A DNA stretch of 41,980 nt from Clostridiales bacterium (lineage in GTDB: Bacteria; Bacillota; Clostridia; Oscillospirales; Acutalibacteraceae), in assembly GCA_019422525.1 (NCBI GenBank), contig JAHZDE010000016.1, positions 1-41,980 of the forward strand. The letters are read 5' to 3'. Position numbers and translations under genes: made by a program. Below are positions 7,136 through 13,768 of the stretch, in pieces (the stretch's first letter is position 1; every line of letters starts with the position of its first letter). Under the pieces are notes generated by a model. That model saw only the letters and a program-made list of their open reading frames with translations. It was not told the DNA's origin and ran no database searches.

Positions 7136-7312
7136 TCAAATTCTTGCGGCTTTTGCGGCCTGCTGCTGGATGCTGTTCCAGCTTTTTGCAAACCACGCAA
7201 GCCATGTTGTGCATTTCTTGTAATAATTCGGCGAGCACGCCTTACAGGGGCAGCTGCGGCAAGGGCTGCTCTTCGGGAGAGGGTATAGCTCCTCGTTCCA
7301 GATCTCCTGCAT
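7136..7312 (-). CDS. Small Cys-rich protein (58 aa)
   Basis: A 58-residue gene whose ATG overlaps the TGA of the replication initiator by one base, a clear sign of translational coupling. It contains CRSCPCKACSPNYYKKC (about 19-35), a dense Cys cluster fit for one zinc ion, then an aromatic and helical tail. It lies between the initiator and ParA, so it may assist replication or partition. No family recognised. Confidence 0.65.
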   Translation of the reverse strand: MQEIWNEELYPLPKSSPCRSCPCKACSPNYYKKCTTWLAWFAKSWNSIQQQAAKAARI

Positions 7313-8184
7313 CAGCGCCTACCTCCTCCGCCGGCTGCGATGCTGTTGCCCTTTGCCTGATAGTAATGCTCCATGGTAGTAGGAGCGTTCAGCAGCACCG
7401 CCCGTATGTAGCCCCTGATGTTGTGGACAGGCTTTGTGCTGTTGAGCAGGGCATCCAGAACGTACTCGATGTGCTGGCTGGTAAGTTTGTCCAGCCGCTT
7501 TCGGATGGACTGCGTGGTCTGCGGATACTGCCCGATGGTCTGAATCATGCTGGGGCAGCAGTACATGTCCGCAATGTTGTCCAGCAGTTCCTCCAATTTC
7601 TCAGGCTCGTACCGGCGCTCCAGCGTGTCCAGTTCCAGCTGCTCCCGGAATCGTTCCAAGACATCCTCTCGTGCGGTATCCAATCCATCCATCGTATCCG
7701 TTCCGCGCTCCTCGCGCGGATAGATAGGTTTCCCTATAGGTTTCCCTATATATTTCCTGTCTACACTTTTTGTAGGGGTCTGGATACACTTTTTGTAGGG
7801 GTTCGAATACACTTTTTGTAGGGGTACATTTTTTGTAGGGGTACAATTTTTGTAGGGGTCTGCGCCATCCTCCGGCACCGTTTCCGGGGTTGGATTTCGG
7901 ACTGCAACGTACTGGTTCACGAGGATGCCGCCCACCATGGTTTTAAGCTCCTTCAGCAGTCCGCGTGCCACAAGCTTCTTGACGATGTTCCGGGCACCGT
8001 TTTCACTCAGACCTATCCAGTCTGCAAGGTAGCCGTACCCGCCCTTGTAGACACTCTCGCCGTCCTGTGAGAAGCCGTAAATGATGGCATACACCGTCAG
8101 TTCGTTGCCCTCCAAGCCAAGCTCTGTACGCATCCAGCGCTGCAGGACAACATAACTGTCCTGTTTCGGTTTTGTTTTGCTCAC
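7312..8184 (-). CDS. Replication initiator with N-terminal winged helix
   Basis: 290 residues. Residues 1-90 form a winged-helix domain like those of phage and plasmid initiators (LTVYAIIYGFSQ, then LADWIGLSENGARNIVKKLVARGLL). A linker follows, encoded by the iteron array. The C-terminal region (about 170-290; IRKRLDKLTSQHIEYVLDALLNS, then IRGYIRAVLLNAP) is a helical domain of the DnaD/DUF6017 type. It probably binds the iterons inside its own gene and recruits the host helicase. No separate helicase or loader gene was seen. It stands between ssb and the par genes. Confidence 0.75.
   Translation of the reverse strand: MSKTKPKQDSYVVLQRWMRTELGLEGNELTVYAIIYGFSQDGESVYKGGYGYLADWIGLSENGARNIVKKLVARGLLKELKTMVGGILVNQYVAVRNPTPETVPEDGADPYKNCTPTKNVPLQKVYSNPYKKCIQTPTKSVDRKYIGKPIGKPIYPREERGTDTMDGLDTAREDVLERFREQLELDTLERRYEPEKLEELLDNIADMYCCPSMIQTIGQYPQTTQSIRKRLDKLTSQHIEYVLDALLNSTKPVHNIRGYIRAVLLNAPTTMEHYYQAKGNSIAAGGGGRR
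7727..7859 (-). repeat. Iteron array inside the initiator gene: candidate replication origin
   Basis: Five 17-base repeats, consensus ACAMTTTTTGTAGGGGT on the plus strand, start at 7763, 7786, 7809, 7826 and 7843. Spacings are 23, 23, 17 and 17, none a multiple of three, so the repeats are not a protein repeat. Beside them two 12-base copies of GGTTTCCCTATA (7727-7738 and 7739-7750) adjoin an AT-rich stretch. The layout resembles the origin inside the lambda O gene. Confidence 0.75.
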
Positions 8185-8198
8185 TCCTTACCCCCCCC

Positions 8199-8672
8199 CT
8201 AAAACGGCAGATCGTCGTCATCGTTTATCACGGCAAAATCATCCATGCTGCCCTGCGTGTAGGCGGGTTGTGAGGCGTTCTGTGCGGCTTTTGCCTGCTG
8301 CACATGGCTTGTAGTCTGCTGCTCGTAGGAGGGCACGCTCTGAACGTCCTGACGCTTTGTACCTGCAAAGCTGATATTGTTTGCCACGACCTCCACAGCG
8401 GTGCGGTTGCTGCCGTTCTTGTCCTGATACTGCCGGGTCTGCAAGCTGCCCTCAACGGCGATCATGCTGCCTTTCCGGAAGTACTTGGACACAAAATCAG
8501 CCTGCTGCCGCCATGCCACAATATCAATAAAATCTGCCTGCCGTTCCTGGCCCTGCTGCACATAGCTGCGGTCGCACGCTATGCGGAAACTGCACACACT
8601 ATGCCCCGCCGGTGTGGTGCGCAGCTCTGGGTCTGCGACAAGTCTGCCCATGATCGCTACAACGTTGAGCAT
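8199..8672 (-). CDS. ssb: Single-stranded DNA-binding protein
   Basis: 157 residues. The OB fold begins MLNVVAIMGRLVADPELRTTPAGHSVCSFRIACDR and contains the usual DFIDIVAW strand and KGSMIAVEGSLQTR. A Gln/Ser-rich tail leads to the acidic tip DDDDLPF, the conserved partner-docking sequence. The start at 8672 has AAAGGA upstream. It coats single-stranded DNA during phage replication and recombination and is placed next to the initiator and the annealing protein. Confidence 0.95.
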   Translation of the reverse strand: MLNVVAIMGRLVADPELRTTPAGHSVCSFRIACDRSYVQQGQERQADFIDIVAWRQQADFVSKYFRKGSMIAVEGSLQTRQYQDKNGSNRTAVEVVANNISFAGTKRQDVQSVPSYEQQTTSHVQQAKAAQNASQPAYTQGSMDDFAVINDDDDLPF

Positions 8673-8953
8673 CTCAAATAATCCTTTCCGACCACCGCCA
8701 TCCACTGGCGATGACCATACACATCCTCAAAGCTGCGCTGTGCCTGCTTTTTCAGATACAGGCGCAGCTTATGGTCAAAGTGGGCGCTGTAACCCGGCTC
8801 ATTGTGGTGACGGTGGCAGAGATAGACCTTCAAGCCGTACTGCTCAGCCACCGGCCGCAGCGGCCCGTTGAGCACATGGTGCTCCTCCAAGTCCTTAACG
8901 GTCACAACGCCGTACTTCATCCGACAAACGTAACACTCCCGCCGGGACTGCAT
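8657..8953 (-). CDS. HNH-like zinc protein
   Basis: 98 residues. ECYVCRMKYG near the N terminus supplies a Cys pair, and LEEHHVLNG followed by LCHRHHNEPG carries the His-rich HNH-like core. The C terminus has the helical KKQAQRSFEDVYG. It starts seven bases after the previous gene's stop without a clear site, so it is probably coupled. Similar proteins are common among recombination genes of Clostridia phages. Nuclease activity is plausible but unproven. Confidence 0.65.
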   Translation of the reverse strand: MQSRRECYVCRMKYGVVTVKDLEEHHVLNGPLRPVAEQYGLKVYLCHRHHNEPGYSAHFDHKLRLYLKKQAQRSFEDVYGHRQWMAVVGKDYLRCSTL

Positions 8954-8960
8954 AATAGAT

Positions 8961-9185
8961 TCAGACAAGGAAATCACGCCCTTCCAAGATCCGCTTGTAG
9001 GTCTCTGCGTAGGGGTAGATCCTAGCCGGCTTAAACTCGCAGGTGACGGCATCCGCAAGCAGCACAAGGTCCTCACCCTGTTCAATGGTCTGCCGAAGCT
9101 CCTTCATGTACTCCACAAGGCCGCGTGCGTAGATTGCACTGACGCCGCGAGCCATCAGCAATTTTTTAAACCGTTTCTGTGTCAT
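8961..9185 (-). CDS. Small basic early protein (74 aa)
   Basis: 74 residues starting MTQKRFKKLLMARGVSAIYA, with GGAGGAG upstream of the ATG at 9185. The N-terminal half is basic and helical; the C-terminal half contains two short strands. Two Cys are not arranged as a zinc site. It sits in the recombination/replication block. Function unknown. Confidence 0.6.
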   Translation of the reverse strand: MTQKRFKKLLMARGVSAIYARGLVEYMKELRQTIEQGEDLVLLADAVTCEFKPARIYPYAETYKRILEGRDFLV

Positions 9186-9189
9186 ACAA

Positions 9190-9462
9190 TCACTCCTCCT
9201 CGTCCAACATGCACATATCAAAAATTGTTTCATTAGTAAACCGTAGTGGCAGACCAAAATTACGATTTCTGAAAGAAACGCATTCTGACATCCCCGAAAA
9301 AGTAAATGCGTCCTTTGCGTACTGAATGTACAATTGTGTGGCAGACATAAGTTTTGGCCAAACAGTCAAAATAAACTCCTTGTCTTTCAAGCGCTTTCCG
9401 CGTTCTAAAAGCTGGTACAACCGCACAAGCAGCTTGTATTCGTAAGATGTTCGGTCAATCAT
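9190..9462 (-). CDS. Small hypothetical protein (90 aa)
   Basis: 90 residues with AGGAGG nine bases before the ATG at 9462. It overlaps the end of the NinB-like gene by four bases. The first half is helical and basic (LLVRLYQLLERGKRLK). No motif recognised. The local base composition is more AT-rich than its neighbours, which may indicate recent arrival. Confidence 0.6.
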   Translation of the reverse strand: MIDRTSYEYKLLVRLYQLLERGKRLKDKEFILTVWPKLMSATQLYIQYAKDAFTFSGMSECVSFRNRNFGLPLRFTNETIFDMCMLDEEE

Positions 9463-10013
9463 TTTTTCGGCACCTCCTGCCACTCTTGCCAGTAGGCGGT
9501 AACATTGGGGTCGTTGACGCCCATTTCCGCCAGCCGGTCAAATATTCCGTCGATCAGTTGCCCCATCTGCTCCGTGGTAAAGGTGCTGGAACCCTGACTG
9601 CACTTCACCGTGCAGCGGTTGCCGTTCAGCAGCTCCACAACGTGCACCAGCCGGTAAGACTTGCGCAAGATGGGCACAGCACCCACCGGTACCTCCAAGT
9701 AGTCGAACGCCGCACCGTACTGCTCCAGCATCTCGGTATAGCAGTCCTCCGGGGTCACACCGCCGGTGCGCCCGCCGTTGTAGTGGTCCGCCATGATGGT
9801 AAGCAGTGCCCACATCATGCGGTTCTGGGGCAGGGTACGGCTTTTGCGTTCAAGGTCTACCGACAAAATCAGATGCAGCGGCTTGCCGTGTGCCAGCTCG
9901 TCCAGCTTCTGCCGGATCTGTGTTTCCACAAACTCCGCAGAGTTTTCCACGACCACCCGCCGGGCAACCGGGTCATATACCACCGGCAGCTTACCGATCA
10001 CGCCTCTGGCCAT
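9459..10013 (-). CDS. NinB-like recombination protein (tentative)
   Basis: 184 residues. The segment RKSRTLPQNRMMWALLTIMADHYNG (about 57-81) matches the LPQNR...W pattern of NinB/Orf-type proteins, which bind single-stranded DNA and assist phage recombination. It overlaps the RAD52-like gene upstream by 16 bases, fitting a recombination cassette with SSB. A DUF1367-type assignment is an alternative. The catalytic state is unknown. Confidence 0.55.
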   Translation of the reverse strand: MARGVIGKLPVVYDPVARRVVVENSAEFVETQIRQKLDELAHGKPLHLILSVDLERKSRTLPQNRMMWALLTIMADHYNGGRTGGVTPEDCYTEMLEQYGAAFDYLEVPVGAVPILRKSYRLVHVVELLNGNRCTVKCSQGSSTFTTEQMGQLIDGIFDRLAEMGVNDPNVTAYWQEWQEVPKK

Positions 10014-10615
10014 AAGATTTTCTTACCCTCGCCGGTGATAAACTGCACCATGGTGATGCTGCCCGCATCATCGTAGGCGAAGCGGTCGACCTTCAGGCTG
10101 GTCTGCAGCCGGCAAGCGCCCTTGTCATCCTTGACGATGGGCACCTGCGTGCTCTTGAGCACAATGTCGTCCAGTTCCATCACGTCCCTGCCGACACCCC
10201 AGAAGGAGGCAGCGGACACAAAGCTGGTGACCTCCCGCATCAGAGCCGGGTCACGGCAGGGGAGGGAAAGCCCGCCCGCGTCCTTGTACACGAACTCCCG
10301 CTCCTGCGGGCAGTATACGCCCACCTGACACCACAGCCGCCCATCGGCAAAATAGCGCCGCATGGTCCAGCCCGCAGCGCCAAAGGTTTTGTCCATCATA
10401 TCGCGCACGGCATTGGCGCCGGGAAGCAGTTTCAGCTTGATTGCATCCTCGCTGATGGCCTTAATCAGCACTGAGACCGCCTGCGGGGCTGTCTGCGGGG
10501 CTTTTGGCACTTCAACAGGGAACTTGACGTCTGGGGCACAAACAGCCGCAGAAGCGCTCTTCTGCGGCCTGCCGCGCCCGGAAGCTTTTGGCGTTGCCAA
10601 CCTTACCACCTCCAT
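9998..10615 (-). CDS. RAD52-family single-strand annealing protein
   Basis: 205 residues. After a basic, Pro/Ala-rich N terminus (1-50) comes a RAD52-like core: WTMRRYFADGRLWCQVGVY, the aromatic FVYKDAGG, and a helical VTSFVSAASFWGVGRD followed by the strand MELDDI. This fits the Sak/RAD52 phage recombinases that anneal complementary strands with SSB. The ATG overlaps the previous TGA; a TTG six codons later has GGAGG upstream and may be the real start. Confidence 0.6.
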   Translation of the reverse strand: MEVVRLATPKASGRGRPQKSASAAVCAPDVKFPVEVPKAPQTAPQAVSVLIKAISEDAIKLKLLPGANAVRDMMDKTFGAAGWTMRRYFADGRLWCQVGVYCPQEREFVYKDAGGLSLPCRDPALMREVTSFVSAASFWGVGRDVMELDDIVLKSTQVPIVKDDKGACRLQTSLKVDRFAYDDAGSITMVQFITGEGKKILWPEA

Positions 10616-10797
10616 CAGTAGGGGCTGGAGGTGGCGATCTGCGCCGCCTCGCCCAGTGAATACTTGTCGATCATAACGCGCATCTCCGTAACCACCTGCT
10701 GGATGGTGTCCGGCGGCAGCTCTGCCATGCGCATAGCGGCGATGGCGTAGCCGGTTGCGGTCTCCTCGTAGGTAGGGGATTTAGGCATCGGGTTCAT
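10615..10797 (-). CDS. Small helical early protein (60 aa)
   Basis: About 60 residues (or 57 from the next ATG), starting MNPMPKSPTYEETATGY. It overlaps the previous gene by 17 bases and its TGA overlaps the start of the annealing-protein gene. Two helices (IAAMRMAELPPDTIQQVVTEM) dominate. Neither start has a separate ribosome-binding site, so translation is probably coupled. Function unknown. Confidence 0.5.
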   Translation of the reverse strand: MNPMPKSPTYEETATGYAIAAMRMAELPPDTIQQVVTEMRVMIDKYSLGEAAQIATSSPY

Positions 10798-11032
10798 CAG
10801 CGTTTGCAACCGCATCCAGATCCTCCTCTGCTTCCAGTGCTGCGTCATTGTACGGGCATCCGCGCACCTGGCTTTCCAGAATGTTGCGGCAGAAGGTGCA
10901 CGCATCCCGTGCGTCCTGCACGCTGAGCGGCTCTGCAAAGTCCCGCATCACCTTCATCATGGCTTCGCCGGCCTTCTTGGCCTGTGCGCTGTACTGGCGG
11001 CGGAAATGCCCGCCTTTACGTTCGTGGATCAT
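10781..11032 (-). CDS. Small early protein with Cys motif (83 aa)
   Basis: 83 residues from the ATG at 11032, which has GGAGG eight bases upstream. The N terminus is basic (MIHERKGGHFRRQY). A CTFC pair and a further Cys follow in the middle, and the C terminus is acidic. Its start overlaps the stop of the upstream gene by four bases (ATGA). Possibly a small zinc protein; function unknown. Confidence 0.55.
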   Translation of the reverse strand: MIHERKGGHFRRQYSAQAKKAGEAMMKVMRDFAEPLSVQDARDACTFCRNILESQVRGCPYNDAALEAEEDLDAVANADEPDA

Positions 11033-11247
11033 AATACATACCTCCAAATTTTATTTCTGCGCATTGCGCTGGTAGCGGCTTTTGTTTTACTTCCTGCCGC
11101 CATCGGAAGGCTGTCTATGTTCCAGCAGTCACCGACACTACTTTTCAACTGTTTATTACCGGGTGCGAGTCTTACGGATACAAAGTCACCCACCTTTTGA
11201 CGCAGTAGGTTGTTGCGGATTTTTTTTACTAGTGCTGCTATCTGCAC
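11029..11247 (-). CDS. Possible small early protein (72 aa)
   Basis: 72 basic residues from a GTG at 11247 without a strong ribosome-binding site. Support comes from the ATGA overlap with the next gene and from that gene's GGAGG lying in its 3' end. The tail MAAGSKTKAATSAM lies in a 36-base repeat whose other copy (11355-11390) encodes the same start interrupted by TAA. It may be decaying. No family recognised. Confidence 0.4.
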   Translation of the reverse strand: MQIAALVKKIRNNLLRQKVGDFVSVRLAPGNKQLKSSVGDCWNIDSLPMAAGSKTKAATSAMRRNKIWRYVL

Positions 11248-11405
11248 ATTACCGGCTTCTCAAGGCCCGCCGGGGTCCCGTGTGGTCCCAATCCACACAT
11301 CTTGTCACAATAGGCGCGAAACACAAAATAATGTTTCGGCGGCCTAAAGGGGATGGCAGCGGCTTTTGTTTATCCACCTGCCGCCATTGGTGTAAAACAG
11401 GAAAG
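11248..11405. other. 158-base stretch without a supported gene
   Basis: It holds the second copy of a 36-base imperfect repeat (11355-11390, about 30 of 36 bases equal to 11071-11106) and one CCCGCCGGG motif (11266-11274) in apparently non-coding DNA. An open frame crosses it but lacks a start and a ribosome-binding site, and follows an in-frame TAA, so it may be a gene remnant. Confidence 0.4.
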
Positions 11406-11582
11406 TTAGCTCTGAAGCCCTTCCTGCATTGCCGTTTCCAGAAGATGCCGGAGATCTTCCAGAACGTTCTCATAGATCTTTTTCTCCCGGTCGGAGATGC
11501 GTTCATCTTCCAGCCGGCACTGATACTTGCCGATCAGATAGCAGATCCGCTCACGGGTACGCATTCCATTTTTGCTTGCCAT
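11406..11582 (-). CDS. Small helical early protein (58 aa)
   Basis: 58 residues starting MASKNGMRTRERICYLIGKYQ, with GGAGG about nine bases before the ATG. It is charged throughout, with helices containing YENVLEDLRHLLE, and looks like a small regulatory or adaptor protein. It is separate from neighbouring genes by 22 bases upstream and a non-coding gap downstream. Function unknown. Confidence 0.6.
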   Translation of the reverse strand: MASKNGMRTRERICYLIGKYQCRLEDERISDREKKIYENVLEDLRHLLETAMQEGLQS

Positions 11583-11604
11583 TTTGCGCCACCTCCAAAA
11601 AGTC

Positions 11605-11934
11605 TTAATGTTCTTCCAGCCCCTCCAGCTCAGATATCACGTCGAGGATTCTCTGGATCTGTGCGGCAGACCTGCGGTCATCCAGTGCCATGTACTCTGC
11701 GTTTTCCCGCTGGTAGTCCTCGCTTGCGTCCAGATAGTGCTCAAAGGCGTTTATGCTGTCGTTGCAAATGCTCATGGCAGCCAGTATCAGATACCGGATT
11801 GCGGTGGAGATCTCGCGGGTCGGTGCGCCGCGATCCACGTTGTCTTTCACCGCCTGATCCGCCTTTTCCGGGTCAATCAGCCTGCCCGCCGGGGCAAAAC
11901 GCCGGAAAATATCACAGCTTTTTTCAGTTTCCAT
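11605..11934 (-). CDS. Hypothetical helical early protein (109 aa)
   Basis: 109 residues with GAGGAGG upstream of the ATG. Mostly helical and acidic (FEHYLDASEDYQREN, then IQRILDVISELEGLEEH), possibly a coiled coil at the C terminus. It contains APAG at residues 14-17, encoded by a copy of the dispersed 9-mer. No family recognised. Confidence 0.6.
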   Translation of the reverse strand: METEKSCDIFRRFAPAGRLIDPEKADQAVKDNVDRGAPTREISTAIRYLILAAMSICNDSINAFEHYLDASEDYQRENAEYMALDDRRSAAQIQRILDVISELEGLEEH

Positions 11935-11946
11935 AACGTTTCCTCC

Positions 11947-12183
11947 TCAGTAAGTCCCAAATTCCTGATCCAGCAGGGTATCCAGCCGGATGGTGTTGCC
12001 GCGGCCGGAGCCTTCCTGCCCGGCCATGTTAGACCAGCCTTCCGGGTAGCGCTTGCGCACATACCGCGCCGGGATGCCCATACATACGCTGACCTGCTCC
12101 AAAGTCAGCCGGATGCAGCCATATCGGCCAAATATAGCAGCGTAGCTCTCGTGCCACGCTTCGTTTCTAGAAGATCTCGCCAC
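11947..12183 (-). CDS. Small DNA-binding protein, excisionase/HTH-like
   Basis: 78 residues. The segment IRLTLEQVSVCMGIPARYVRKRYPEGWSN (about 24-52) reads as a helix-turn-helix with a wing, similar to small excisionase or MerR-type proteins, and ends GNTIRLDTLLDQEFG. It overlaps the triple zinc-ribbon gene by 17 bases. A role in excision or early control is plausible. It is far from the integrase, so this remains a guess. Confidence 0.5.
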   Translation of the reverse strand: MARSSRNEAWHESYAAIFGRYGCIRLTLEQVSVCMGIPARYVRKRYPEGWSNMAGQEGSGRGNTIRLDTLLDQEFGTY

Positions 12184-12820
12184 GTTCCTTCAACTCCTTC
12201 TGTCTGCGCTGCCACTCCTTAAACTTGCCGTAACTCATGCCCTTCGCTGCGGCAGCAGCATTATCATCCACGATCAGATCGTGGTTGGTTTTTGGCTTTT
12301 CTTTGGGTTTTACAATGTCGGTCTGCGTGCCGGTGTCCACGCTGGACTTCCCGTATCTGCTCTTTTTACAGGCATCGCAAAACATTTTGCCGGGGTCCAC
12401 GCCGTACATCATCGTGCCACACTCTTTGCAGGGCTTGTCTACCTTGCGGTGCCTGCCGCGAGAAAGATTCTCCTTCGGTGCAGGCTTTGGTGGTGGCGGC
12501 GTAGGTTTTTTGACCTTCGGCTTAGCTGCCAACGCCCGCCGGGCGCGTTCTCTTGCATCATCCAGCCGCACTTTCTCGCTGCAGGAAAAGCAGTACTTTC
12601 TGTTTGCCGCAGCCCCCGCCGGAAGCGCCTTGCCGCACACGGTGCAATAACGCACCACGGGCGGATTTGGACTTTTCCCGAGAATGTGCTTTTTCTGATA
12701 GTTGTGGTTGCTCTCTTTCTTTCGGAGCTTGCGGCAGGCATCGCAGTACAGTCTGCGGCTGCCGGTGCCTGCCGGCAATGCCGCGCCGCAATCTTTGCAG
12801 CGGCGAATAATATCACTCAT
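12167..12820 (-). CDS. Triple zinc-ribbon basic protein
   Basis: 217 residues with three zinc-ribbon repeats. The first is CKDCGAALP with YCDACRK (about 8-30), the second YCTVCGKALP with YCFSCSEK (about 56-80), the third CKECGTMMYG with FCDACKK (about 130-152). A Pro/Lys linker separates the second and third, and the tail is a charged helix (FKEWQRRQKELKER). The ATG at 12820 overlaps the membrane-protein gene. Tandem ribbons and strong basicity suggest nucleic-acid binding; the role is unknown. Confidence 0.65.
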   Translation of the reverse strand: MSDIIRRCKDCGAALPAGTGSRRLYCDACRKLRKKESNHNYQKKHILGKSPNPPVVRYCTVCGKALPAGAAANRKYCFSCSEKVRLDDARERARRALAAKPKVKKPTPPPPKPAPKENLSRGRHRKVDKPCKECGTMMYGVDPGKMFCDACKKSRYGKSSVDTGTQTDIVKPKEKPKTNHDLIVDDNAAAAAKGMSYGKFKEWQRRQKELKERGEIF

Positions 12821-13034
12821 GGTTCCGTGCCCTCTCATAGATACGCTTCCGCGCCGCACGCCGCCGGGCGTTCTCGGCACGCATGTACTCGTCCCAGCAG
12901 CACAGCAGGTAAGGGGCAAGCACCAGCGCAGGCGCGATGATCATCACCATCAGCCACATCTCGGTGCAGGCTGCATGGTAGGGGTCGCGTCCCAGGGCAA
13001 CCATCAGATCAGCCAAAATAAATGCACATCTCAT
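12813..13034 (-). CDS. Small membrane protein with basic tail (73 aa)
   Basis: 73 residues from ATG 13034 with GGAGG eight bases upstream. A hydrophobic helix (about 24-46, MWLMVMIIAPALVLAPYLLCCW) is followed by an Arg-rich tail ending in RRRAARKRIYERARNHE. The start overlaps the stop of the previous membrane-protein gene (ATGA). The pair may form a membrane complex early in infection. Function unknown. Confidence 0.6.
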   Translation of the reverse strand: MRCAFILADLMVALGRDPYHAACTEMWLMVMIIAPALVLAPYLLCCWDEYMRAENARRRAARKRIYERARNHE

Positions 13035-13189
13035 ACCATCAAACCTCCTATGCGCCACGAAAGCGCCATAATCAAGCCAAAATACGCCAGCCAGACCCCC
13101 AGCATTTTGCGGGGCGGCCTTGTGGTGCAGATAAACAAAAACGCCATCAGGCAGCAGCCTGCCATAAAACACATCAGATAAACCAACAT
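13031..13189 (-). CDS. Very small membrane protein (52 aa)
   Basis: 52 residues with two hydrophobic segments (about 2-20, LVYLMCFMAGCCLMAFLFI, and 30-46, LGVWLAYFGLIMAL) joined by a short basic loop. It starts six bases after the stop of the HTH gene and overlaps the next gene by ATGA. No clear ribosome-binding site is seen, so it is probably translated by coupling. Function unknown. Confidence 0.55.
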   Translation of the reverse strand: MLVYLMCFMAGCCLMAFLFICTTRPPRKMLGVWLAYFGLIMALSWRIGGLMV

Positions 13190-13194
13190 CCGCG

Positions 13195-13374
13195 TCACCT
13201 CATTCCCAAAGCGGTCTCGATCAGTTCTCTGGGCGTTTCGTTGGGGTAGTGCCCGGACAGATATTTGTCCACAACGCCTTTCGACAAGCCCGCGTGCAAG
13301 GCCAGTTCACGGTTGCCCCAGCCAAGCATCATTTTGCGCTTGGCCACTTCGGCTTTCCATTCAATGGTCGGCAA
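13195..13374 (-). CDS. Small HTH protein, first gene of the early operon (TTG start)
   Basis: 59 residues. A TTG nine bases after GGAGG is the best start; no ATG fits. The protein reads as a helix-turn-helix: NRELALHAGLSKGVVDKYLSG (about 21-41), the geometry of a small Cro or antirepressor-like protein. It is the first gene leftward from the operator region at 13426-13488 and opposite the plus-strand repressor gene, as Cro is in lambdoid switches. Function inferred from fold and place. Confidence 0.6.
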   Translation of the reverse strand: MPTIEWKAEVAKRKMMLGWGNRELALHAGLSKGVVDKYLSGHYPNETPRELIETALGMR

Positions 13375-13425
13375 GTTTTTCCACCTCCATAGTTGAAAAT
13401 CATTTCAAAATATCGCTATAAAAAC

Positions 13426-13488
13426 ATTGCCAAGCCATACGAGATGGTGTAAAATGATATTGCGGTTATCATTTTTACTCTTGGCAAT
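13426..13488. promoter_or_regulatory. Nested inverted repeats before the early operon
   Basis: An outer inverted repeat ATTGCCAAG (13426-13434) / CTTGGCAAT (13480-13488) encloses an inner one GTAAAATGATA (13449-13459) / TATCATTTTTAC (13467-13478). The nested symmetry upstream of the leftward HTH gene suggests operators for two regulators or a looped site. No convincing promoter hexamers could be assigned. Confidence 0.55.
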
Positions 13489-13513
13489 ATTTTTGGGTTT
13501 AGGGCAGAAAGCA

Positions 13514-13640
13514 GATCGGAAGGTACGCGCGACCCTCTGCTTCTTGCACCCGGTGCCCGCGCATAGGCACCTGATCAACAGGACGGTGTGGGGGAAGAGC
13601 CCCTGCTGCGTGGCAGCCCTGTGAAGTACCGGCAGCGATC
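13514..13640. ncRNA. Candidate structured RNA in the switch region
   Basis: A gene-free, GC-rich block closed by two stacked helices, GATCG (13514-13518)/CGATC (13636-13640) and GGTAC (13522-13526)/GTACC (13626-13630). Inside are local hairpins, for example GGTGCC (13552-13557)/GGCACC (13566-13571) and GGGG/CCCC near 13590-13605. Orientation is undecided. It could be a regulatory RNA between the two divergent operons; no known RNA family was recognised. Confidence 0.4.
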
Positions 13641-13687
13641 GGAGAGTATGGGAGCTTCTGGTCAGCCGCTCGGTATGGTTGTATTAT

Positions 13688-13738
13688 AACTCAAATAAAC
13701 TCAAATCGCAATAAGTTTAGTTGAGTTTGTTTGAGTTT
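13688..13738. promoter_or_regulatory. Operator with helically phased half-sites
   Basis: AACTCAAA occurs at 13688-13695 and 13698-13705. Its near-complement TTGAGTTT occurs at 13721-13728 and 13731-13738. Each pair is spaced exactly 10 bases, one helical turn, so bound dimers would line up on one DNA face. It lies just before the plus-strand XRE gene, fitting autoregulation by that repressor. Confidence 0.65.
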
Positions 13739-13768
13739 GTATGTTTGCACAAAAAAGGAGGTGAGATT

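Noticed and set aside
6223..7821. 532-codon open frame on the plus strand
   Set aside because: It is the antisense shadow of the ParA and initiator genes, which have clear motifs and ribosome-binding sites.
7763..7859. CRISPR array
   Set aside because: Repeats are short, spaced by 0-6 bases and lie inside a coding gene; they fit iterons. No cas genes are present.
11249..11506. 85-codon basic frame on the minus strand
   Set aside because: It overlaps the better supported 58-residue gene (11406-11582) in another frame and has no ribosome-binding site.
13427..13624. Plus-strand frame with a hydrophobic start (MILRLSFLLLAIF)
   Set aside because: It overlaps the nested operator and the structured region, and lacks a ribosome-binding site.
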